44,979 bases of DNA. It comes from CAYGVX01 sp964395545. Lineage in GTDB: Archaea > Thermoproteota > Bathyarchaeia > Bathyarchaeales > SOJC01. Below the pieces are notes generated by a model that did not search any database, had not been told where the DNA came from, and was given only the letters and a program-made list of their open reading frames with translations. A program made the translations under genes and the position numbers. Below, in pieces: positions 39,063-44,979 of the stretch. How positions within the stretch are numbered: position 1 is the stretch's first letter; every line of letters starts with the position of its first letter. The stretch spans positions 1 to 44,979 of the forward strand of contig CAYNAW010000007.1 of NCBI GenBank assembly GCA_964395545.1, read 5' to 3'.

Positions 39063-40046
39063 ATGAAAGAAGTATTTGTCCTAGCTGAGCATAGACGAGG
39101 TCAGATTAGAGAGATAACCTACGAGATGCTGACGAAAGGCCACGAAATCGCTGAGAAAACAGGCTCCGAACTGGTTGCTGTAATCTTCGGAAAGGATGTA
39201 AAAGAATACGCGAAGAACTTGGCAGAATATGCACGAAGGGTCTTACTCGTCCAAGATTCCCAGCTGGCGGACTTCAACTCAGAAGCCTACCAAACAACGT
39301 TGTCTTCCTTGATTAGAGAACGCAAACCGCTGTTGACGCTAATCGGGCACACCTCCTTCGGTGTGGACTTCGCTCCAAGCCTTGCAGTCGCTTTGAGTAT
39401 ACCTTTGGCAACAGACTGCATCGACCTGAAGTTTGAGAATGAGACGCTGACGGTGACACGCCAGATGTACGGCGGCAAGGTGAACGTCAATGCAACACTT
39501 CGCAACGCCGACAGCTACATAGTAACTGTCCGCCAAGCCACTTTCCCAGCAGAGAAGAAACCGTCTATAGGTGGAGAGATCGTCGAACTACCCACACCAC
39601 TATCCGAGGAAATAGAAGAGAAACGCTTCATAGAGTATGTACCACTTCCCCCTGGCGGCGTCGACATCAACGCCGCCGACGTTCTTGTAGGAGTTGGGCG
39701 AGGAATAAAAGATCAAAGCGAAGTGCCCCCAATAGAGGATTTGGCCAAAGCTCTCGGAGGGGTCTTGGCATGCTCACGCCCCATCGTGGACAAGGGCTGG
39801 CTCCCTAATGACCGGCAGGTCGGCAGTTCAGGAAAAACAGTCAAGCCGAAACTCTACGTTGCGTTGGGCATTAGCGGCGCCTTCCAACACATTCTCGGGA
39901 TGAAGACTTCCGACCTCATAATCGCCATCAACAAAGACCCGAACGCTCCGATCTTCGGTGTCGCCGATTACGGTGTCGTCGAAGATCTCTTCAAAATCGT
40001 TCCTCCGCTTAAGGCGAAACTGCAGGACGTCAAGGCACAAAAGTGA
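39063..40046 (+). CDS. etfA: Electron transfer flavoprotein alpha subunit
   Basis: 327 residues from ATG 39063, immediately after the etfB stop. The C-terminal FAD domain has the complete EtfA signature: GVGRGIKD, SRPIVDKGWLPNDRQVGSSG, KPKLYVALGISGAFQH, IIAINKDPNAPIFGVADYGV. It binds FAD and transfers electrons between dehydrogenases and an acceptor. No acyl-CoA dehydrogenase, ETF:quinone oxidoreductase or NAD(H)-specific partner is nearby; the only candidate partners in the operon are HdrA and, divergently, the HdrD-like and TfrAB proteins. Confidence 0.95.
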   Translation: MKEVFVLAEHRRGQIREITYEMLTKGHEIAEKTGSELVAVIFGKDVKEYAKNLAEYARRVLLVQDSQLADFNSEAYQTTLSSLIRERKPLLTLIGHTSFGVDFAPSLAVALSIPLATDCIDLKFENETLTVTRQMYGGKVNVNATLRNADSYIVTVRQATFPAEKKPSIGGEIVELPTPLSEEIEEKRFIEYVPLPPGGVDINAADVLVGVGRGIKDQSEVPPIEDLAKALGGVLACSRPIVDKGWLPNDRQVGSSGKTVKPKLYVALGISGAFQHILGMKTSDLIIAINKDPNAPIFGVADYGVVEDLFKIVPPLKAKLQDVKAQK

Positions 40047-40159
40047 GTTGGCGTCCGGCCTCCATCCTGCTGAAAACACGGTTTCCTTTTCTTTCTATTT
40101 GGAAGAGGAGTCATCGTCAGGTGGCTTTCTTTGAACTTGACTACGATTTAGCAAGACGT

Positions 40160-40170
40160 AATATTTAATA
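40160..40170 (+). promoter_or_regulatory. TATA box for the second pilus locus
   Basis: ATATTTAATAG, about 40 nt before the TTG start at 40207. Predicted transcription start near 40190, immediately ahead of AGGAG (about 40195-40199). The TACRCACAAA box of locus 1 is not present here. Confidence 0.45.
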
Positions 40171-40206
40171 GATAGTCGTGCATCTTACTTGTATAGGAGA
40201 ACAACG

Positions 40207-41838
40207 TTGCAACATCTAAAAGAAGTGCCTAGGAAACTAAAGAGCTCTATGAAGAAAATCAGATTCTCGAGGACGAAAAAACCGTCTGCAGATGCGATCG
40301 TTCAGACCCCTACACCCAAGCCAGTTCCCCGCGGTTTTAAGGTTGTCGAAAGATATCCCTTGTACGAACCCTTTGCCCACGTCGCAATTGTGCAGAGCCC
40401 GAAAACGGGGGAGTACAAGTATATTCTTGACGAGTTACAGCTTGATCCCCTCGAGCAGAACATCTATAACCGTGTCTTGGACATCTTGCTGGCGGAGATC
40501 GAATCTCCCAAAGAAGAGATCATCGACCCCCGAAAGTTCTTCGCTACTGAGGCCAGACAGATTGTAGACAAGTACCGCATAAGCTTGGGATGGTTACCTG
40601 ACGTTTCGTGGTATAAGATACTTTACCACGCGGAGCGAGACCTTGTGGGTTTTGGAAGAATTGACCCGCTGATGCGCGACCCCAACATCGAAGACATTTC
40701 CTGTGATGGTGTCAAGAAACCTGTTTACATTTGGCATCGCAAGTACGAGAGCATCGAGACCAATCTTCTGTTTCTCGAGGATTCCGAATTGGATAACACG
40801 GTGGTCAAGCTTGTTCACATGGCTGGGAAGCACGTGAGCTCAGCCTTCCCCATAGTTGACGCTTCGCTCCCTGGAAAACACAGGCTGGCGGTATGTTATA
40901 GACGTGAGATCACGCCCTTCGGCACGGCTTTCACTATACGTAAGTTCAGAGAAGACCCATATTCGATAATCGATCTAATCAACCTCGGAACGTTCTCCGA
41001 AGAGATGGCTGCGTACTTCTGGATGTGCTTGGAGAACCGGGCTTCCATTATGGTTCTAGGCGGCACTGCTGCCGGGAAAACAACGGCGTTGAACGCTCTT
41101 GCTTGCCTGATCAAGCCTGGAAGCAAGATCATCACGATCGAGGAAACAGCAGAGCTGAACCTTTCCCACGACAACTGGGTTTCTCTCATCGCAAGGAGAA
41201 GTTACGGGCTGGGCGAGAACCAGACAGGTGAGGTGACGCTGTTCGATCTCGTGAAGACTTCGATGAGGCATAGGCCTGATGTCTTGGTCGTGGGAGAAAT
41301 CCGAGGTAACGAAGCCTACGTGTTGTTTCAAGCAATGGCCACGGGTCACGGAGGCCTGAGCACTATGCACGCAGAGGATATCGACTCAGCAGTCAAACGT
41401 CTCACCCAGAAACCCATGAATATCGCCCCCGCCTACATTCCATTGCTTAACCTGGTTCTGTCCGTCCAAAGGGTCCACCTGAAAGTGGACGGCGAAGCAA
41501 AGGCGTTCCGGCGTGTGATGGAGATCGATGAAGTCGCCAACTATGAAGACTATAGGCGCATTTTCAAATGGCAGCCCACCAAAGACGACTACGTGTCCTC
41601 CTTCGACGACAGCGTCATGGTTCCCTACATTTCTGAACGAACTGGACTAGGTAACAAGGACATCAAACGGGAAATTGAGCAACGGCTGAAAGTACTGCAT
41701 TGGATGAGAGAGCAGAACATCCGAAGCTACAAAGATGTTGCCACCATCATCGCAGAATACTATGCCAGACCCGAAGAGTTCTACGAGAGAGTCACGATAG
41801 GAGAAATCGAACCACTTGCCACTGTTAAGCACTCTTGA
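40207..41838 (+). CDS. Type II/IV secretion ATPase (FlaI/GspE/TadA family), locus 2
   Basis: 543 residues from TTG 40207, with AGGAG ~8 nt upstream. It is co-linear with the locus 1 ATPase from the N-terminal domain (RDLVGFGRIDPLM) onward. Walker A is GGTAAGKT at 285-292, followed by the Asp box (IITIEETAELNL), Walker B (VLVVGEIRGNE) and the His box (TGHGGLSTMHAED). It is predicted to power assembly of a second filament or secretion apparatus. The lysine-rich start (SSMKKIRFSRTKKPS) is unstructured. The platform gene overlaps its 3' end by 23 nt. Confidence 0.92.
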   Translation: MQHLKEVPRKLKSSMKKIRFSRTKKPSADAIVQTPTPKPVPRGFKVVERYPLYEPFAHVAIVQSPKTGEYKYILDELQLDPLEQNIYNRVLDILLAEIESPKEEIIDPRKFFATEARQIVDKYRISLGWLPDVSWYKILYHAERDLVGFGRIDPLMRDPNIEDISCDGVKKPVYIWHRKYESIETNLLFLEDSELDNTVVKLVHMAGKHVSSAFPIVDASLPGKHRLAVCYRREITPFGTAFTIRKFREDPYSIIDLINLGTFSEEMAAYFWMCLENRASIMVLGGTAAGKTTALNALACLIKPGSKIITIEETAELNLSHDNWVSLIARRSYGLGENQTGEVTLFDLVKTSMRHRPDVLVVGEIRGNEAYVLFQAMATGHGGLSTMHAEDIDSAVKRLTQKPMNIAPAYIPLLNLVLSVQRVHLKVDGEAKAFRRVMEIDEVANYEDYRRIFKWQPTKDDYVSSFDDSVMVPYISERTGLGNKDIKREIEQRLKVLHWMREQNIRSYKDVATIIAEYYARPEEFYERVTIGEIEPLATVKHS

Positions 41839-43522
41839 AGGGCTGTCCTTCCGCTTCTTTGGAAAGATGGCTCCAGCGTTTCTTAGAAACGTCTTCGAGT
41901 TCGAAGACTATCTCAGACGGGCAAACATGAGGATATACCCTGAAGTATACGTGTCATTGATGTTCTTCGTAGCCTTCTTGACCATCCCAGTCAGTGTAGT
42001 GGGTATCATACTCCTTTACTACCTGCAGCTGTTGCCCCTAATTTTCCTGGTCCCTGCTCCATTGTTCGTGGCTGTCATTTTCATCTTGGCCCCGATATCC
42101 CGAGCTGGCGAACGTTCCCAGAAACTTGAGCGTGAGATGCCCTTTGCCGCAACCTACGTCGCGGTCATGGCGTCAGGAGGCATCGCTCCCTACACGAGTT
42201 TCAAGAGGCTCGGAGAAGCCGAATTGCTCCCCGCGATGAGCCAAGAAGCGAGAAACCTGATCCGAGACGTGGAGATTTTCGGCGTAGATCCCTTGACTGC
42301 GATGCAGAGGTCCGCGAAGGGAAACCCCCTGGACATATATCGGGAGTTCGTCGGGGGTTATGCATCCACCGTGATTATTGGCGGAGACATCACAAGTTTC
42401 CTAGAGACCAAAGCAGCGGAGCTCTTCAAGACCAGAGCCGCGAGAGTGCGGGCAGCTGCTGAGCGATTGGGTATGCTTCTCGAATCATTCATCATTGTCA
42501 TGGTTCTGATGTCTCTATGCTTCTACATCCTGTTCAGCGTCGAGTCAATTTACAGCACAGGAATGTCATCGTATTCAGGAATAATCCTCTATACATACGT
42601 CTTCACTCCGTTACTTTCGTTCGTATTCATCTACCTAGCCCATGGAATGCAGCCCAAGTCCCCTGTGACCGACTGGCGACCATACAAAGCCTTCGGAGTC
42701 TGCTTAGCCGCAGCGGCAGTCGTCTTGGCAATCCTGACCAACGGCTTCGGCATTATGCCTGTCCCATTCCTTGAGCCAGTAACACAGCTCATCGACATGC
42801 CCACAGCCGTCGCTGTAGCGCTCATCATCTCCACGGGTCCGCCAGCCATAATTCAGATGCGGCTCTCGGGGGAGAAAGCGAGCACGGAACGCGGAGTCAC
42901 GCTCTTCCTCCAAGACCTTACAGAAACTAGGAAAACAGGTCTGGCGCCGGAAAAATGCATCGAAACCCTCTCCAACCGAGAGTATGGAAGCTTCAGCAAG
43001 CATCTGAAGAAAATCACCGCAGAACTGTCGTGGGGCATCCCGCTGAGAAAGGTTTTCATGGACTTTGTCACCCGGACCAAGAGCTGGACCACGCAGATTG
43101 TCATGTTCCTTCTAGTGGAGACCGTGGACGTTGGAGGAGGCACGATAGCCATGGTCGAATCCCTGGCCAAATTCAGCACTACCACACAGGAGGTCGAGCG
43201 GGAGAAGAAGATGGCCGTCAAACCATACATTATGATGCCCTACTTTGCAGCCCTCATGCTGGTTGCCACCACAGTCATGATGCTCACCTTCACAACCAAA
43301 ACAGTGGGTCTAGCAGGAACAGGCGCATCGGCGAATCCGCCTGACTTGGCGGGATTGATGATGATCTTCTCCACGTCCGTTATCATCCACAGCTATCTCA
43401 TCGGGCTCGTGGGCGGAAAAATTAGTGAAGAATCCGTGGCCGCCGGCTTCAAGCACTCTGCGCTTCTAACCTTAATTGCCATAGTTGCTGCCAAGGTAGC
43501 CCCGTCCCTGATCAGCTTCTAG
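41816..43522 (+). CDS. Type II secretion F / TadC / FlaJ-like platform protein, locus 2
   Basis: 568 residues from TTG 41816, inside the ATPase 3' end; AGGAG (41799-41803) stands ~12 nt upstream. Two T2SSF repeats (MPFAATYVAVMASGGIAPYT near 110 and FLQDLTETRKTGLAPEKCIE near 370) are separated by membrane segments, with a further pair at the N-terminus (VSLMFFVAFLTIPVSVVGII) and at the end; about nine helices in all. It is paralogous to 19264-20772 but has a longer N-terminus carrying an extra helix pair. It serves as the membrane platform for the preceding ATPase. Confidence 0.88.
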   Translation: MPLLSTLEGLSFRFFGKMAPAFLRNVFEFEDYLRRANMRIYPEVYVSLMFFVAFLTIPVSVVGIILLYYLQLLPLIFLVPAPLFVAVIFILAPISRAGERSQKLEREMPFAATYVAVMASGGIAPYTSFKRLGEAELLPAMSQEARNLIRDVEIFGVDPLTAMQRSAKGNPLDIYREFVGGYASTVIIGGDITSFLETKAAELFKTRAARVRAAAERLGMLLESFIIVMVLMSLCFYILFSVESIYSTGMSSYSGIILYTYVFTPLLSFVFIYLAHGMQPKSPVTDWRPYKAFGVCLAAAAVVLAILTNGFGIMPVPFLEPVTQLIDMPTAVAVALIISTGPPAIIQMRLSGEKASTERGVTLFLQDLTETRKTGLAPEKCIETLSNREYGSFSKHLKKITAELSWGIPLRKVFMDFVTRTKSWTTQIVMFLLVETVDVGGGTIAMVESLAKFSTTTQEVEREKKMAVKPYIMMPYFAALMLVATTVMMLTFTTKTVGLAGTGASANPPDLAGLMMIFSTSVIIHSYLIGLVGGKISEESVAAGFKHSALLTLIAIVAAKVAPSLISF

Positions 43523-43540
43523 GGAGGTTAAAGCATCCAC

Positions 43541-44371
43541 ATGGCTTTGAAGGGAACGACGCGACGCCGAAGCAACAGGGCAGTAAGCCCCGCAATCTCA
43601 ACCGTCATAATCACCGGAGTTATGGTGGCACTCGTCACCGTGGCCCTCGCCTTCGCGAGCAACTTCCTGCTAATCCGGATAGCTGAGAGCGAGTTCAACT
43701 CCGCTCAACAAACTATGCAGACCCTGGGGCTGCAGGTAGATGATGTCGCTTGGATAATCGGGCGCACAGAAACCGTGCGTTACTCGAGCCGGTACGGAGG
43801 GGTCTCCTTCGAGCCCGCTTTGAAATACGCGATTTATGTCAACGGTGCCGCCGAGCCAAGCTGGGAGTTCACCACGGGCATTGTCTGCTTTAACATGCCT
43901 GTGTCGCAGCATTCGTTAGGCAATGACTACTTCAGGCTTGTCTACCCGTCTTCTGACGATGGTCTTCTGTTTACGGGGGCGTCGTCGCCCGTAGCCCGAG
44001 TTTTTGAAGTAGAGAAGCTGCCCATGGCTGATGGGAGTTTCGTCAGAGTCGTTGTGGCGCCCACAATCAGAATGCTGAATCTATCCATCGGTAGCACGCG
44101 GTATGTTCGTCTTTACCTGCCGATTCTTAACGTAGCTTCGTCGTCAGGAAGCTCTCAATCTATCACTTTGACAGGCGGATCTGTAGAGACGAAGACTATC
44201 GAAGGGGTCACAAGCATAAAGGTCGAGGCGAGTTTTCCCGAAGCCCTCAGCGGGTTCGACAGTTCCTTCTTCAGCTTCGACCCTAACCCGGTGGTCTTCT
44301 CTCTAGCTGGCAGCGCCGTTCTTGAAGTATACCTGGGCGGAGTGGACGTGGCGTTTGGAGTGCATGCTTAG
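43541..44371 (+). CDS. Archaeal type IV pilin/archaellin-like protein, locus 2
   Basis: 276 residues from ATG 43541, with GGGAGGT (43523-43529) upstream. A basic N-terminus (TTRRRSNRA) precedes VSPAISTVIITGVMVALVTV; R-A at -2/-1 and V at +1 fit an archaeal prepilin peptidase site, and the VSPAISTVI motif is typical of archaeal pilins. The C-terminal ~230 residues are beta-rich with repeated aromatic/Ser strands (RVVVAPTIRMLNLSIGSTRY, GGSVETKTIEGVTSIKVEAS). It is likely the major or a large pilin of locus 2 and is unlike the locus 1 pilins outside the signal region. Confidence 0.78.
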   Translation: MALKGTTRRRSNRAVSPAISTVIITGVMVALVTVALAFASNFLLIRIAESEFNSAQQTMQTLGLQVDDVAWIIGRTETVRYSSRYGGVSFEPALKYAIYVNGAAEPSWEFTTGIVCFNMPVSQHSLGNDYFRLVYPSSDDGLLFTGASSPVARVFEVEKLPMADGSFVRVVVAPTIRMLNLSIGSTRYVRLYLPILNVASSSGSSQSITLTGGSVETKTIEGVTSIKVEASFPEALSGFDSSFFSFDPNPVVFSLAGSAVLEVYLGGVDVAFGVHA

Positions 44372-44393
44372 AAGCTGCCTGAGAGGTGCCTAG

Positions 44394-44864
44394 ATGCCGC
44401 ATGTGAGCATGGAGTACGCCATCATGGTTCCGGTGCTTATACTGCAGGTTATTCTGATACCCATGGCCGCAGGGTGGATGATCGATGTCTGGGATGTTCG
44501 ACGAAAAGAGACCGCCCTCCAAGACGTTGCCAGCCACATTGGAACAACGATACAACAACTGTACTTCTCCCTTGACCGTGACGAAATCGCCACCGGGACA
44601 ACCGTCTGCTCCCCCAACGTGCCTCCGTTTATCGAATCGATTCCCTACATTATCACCGCGTCAAACAGGACGGTTGAGAGCAGCACGATCATAGATTTGC
44701 GCTTGGATCTAGTGGGCACAGGCACCGCCGTCACCTCCCGGGTCACGCTGGGGCCTAACGCGTTATGGCAGGATTTGCCTCGTACCCCTTTCCTGAGCAA
44801 CTCCACTAGCGCTTGTATAATCGTTGAAAAGTCGAACGGCACTCTCTGCTTTTCGTTCGGATAG
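44394..44864 (+). CDS. Pilin-like membrane-anchored protein, locus 2
   Basis: 156 residues from ATG 44394. MEYAIMVPVLILQVILIPMA forms an N-terminal membrane helix with a Glu near the mature start, as in type IV pilins where E5 guides assembly. A helical spine (WDVRRKETALQDVASHIGTT) and a small beta domain with sequons (NRTVES, NSTSA, NGTLC) follow. The signal before the helix is only four or five residues and has no canonical prepilin peptidase site. Likely a minor pilin. It has the same operon spacing as its neighbours. Confidence 0.65.
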   Translation: MPHVSMEYAIMVPVLILQVILIPMAAGWMIDVWDVRRKETALQDVASHIGTTIQQLYFSLDRDEIATGTTVCSPNVPPFIESIPYIITASNRTVESSTIIDLRLDLVGTGTAVTSRVTLGPNALWQDLPRTPFLSNSTSACIIVEKSNGTLCFSFG

Positions 44865-44877
44865 GAGAGACAGACAA

Positions 44878-44979
44878 ATGACAGGAGTGACTATCGACCA
44901 TTTGGTTGCGACGACCGCTTTCATAGCAGCCGTACTGCTGTTCACCGGCCTCTTCACCCAAACCCTGCAAGCTGCAATT
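44878..44979 (+). CDS. Partial pilin-like gene running off the window
   Basis: ATG 44878 follows a good SD (AGGAGAG, 44863-44869) 13 nt after the previous stop. The 34 codons present encode MTGVTIDHLVATTAFIAAVL and a continuing hydrophobic helix with no stop. The start layout matches its pilus-locus neighbours. The rest of the gene lies beyond the window. Confidence 0.6.
   Translation, partial: MTGVTIDHLVATTAFIAAVLLFTGLFTQTLQAAI

Noticed and set aside
38274..40046. Calling the ETF electron-bifurcating
   Set aside because: The EtfB nucleotide loop (DDDGYTATGSM) is not a clear match to the bifurcating DGDTAQVGP signature, so bifurcation at ETF cannot be claimed from sequence.
1..44979. CRISPR arrays, insertion sequences, integrases or attachment sites
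   Set aside because: I found no regularly spaced repeats, transposase or integrase motifs, or a second copy of the tRNA 3' end; the only clear direct repeats are the intragenic coiled-coil repeat and the pilin duplication.

Overview
This window is archaeal, and most probably from a member of Candidatus Bathyarchaeia or a close relative. The signs are a membrane-anchored LonB protease, the archaea-only tRNA-modifying enzyme TiaS, an archaeal-type ValS, prepilin-like signal sequences, TATA-box promoters with short or no leaders, many TTG/GTG starts, and an HdrA/TfrAB-like redox locus without any methanogenesis gene. The lineage is inferred from gene content; no marker phylogeny was possible. 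The sequence is a scaffold with one 100-N gap at 4193-4292.

Layout. 1-53: 3' end of a tRNA-Arg(CCT). 146-963: an Lrp-type HTH regulator and a small secreted-protein gene broken by a stop codon. 1387-3849: a coiled-coil/bactofilin-like protein paired with a processive family 2 glycosyltransferase. 3912-5290: a secreted subtilisin-like protease with a dockerin-like tail, interrupted by the gap. 5438-6691: an MFS transporter with a structured leader. 6694-13708: an AAA/proteostasis block: a helical protein, MoxR-like ATPase, VWA protein, then (opposite strand) LonB, a coiled-coil protein and a SecB-like protein. 13933-23379: a TrmB-family regulator followed by a type IV pilus-like locus (two near-duplicate pilins, further pilin-like proteins, secretion ATPase, TadC/FlaJ-like platform). 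23382-29509: TiaS, a stand-alone RAM domain, ValS, a second MFS transporter, a small membrane protein and a small winged-helix protein. 29786-31282: two-subunit class I fumarase. 31301-40046: a redox block of TfrB/TfrA-like fumarate reductase, an HdrD-like protein, HdrA and EtfBA. 40207-44979: a second type IV pilus-like locus that runs off the end.

How they fit together. Fumarase plus the TfrAB-like enzyme would convert malate to fumarate to succinate. There is no membrane anchor subunit, and the iron-sulfur subunit carries CCG domains, so electrons probably come from the neighbouring HdrD-like/HdrA/ETF proteins rather than from quinones. The HdrA carries an MvhD-like C-terminal domain that has lost every cysteine, which suggests that the usual hydrogenase or formate dehydrogenase input has been replaced, possibly by ETF. 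This is the strongest candidate for an undescribed system here. A second candidate is the MoxR-VWA / LonB / SecB-like block. A short motif (TACRCACAAA, followed in most copies by a TTATC/TATA-like box) recurs in the promoters of the first pilus locus and of the coiled-coil and SecB-like genes, hinting at shared control.
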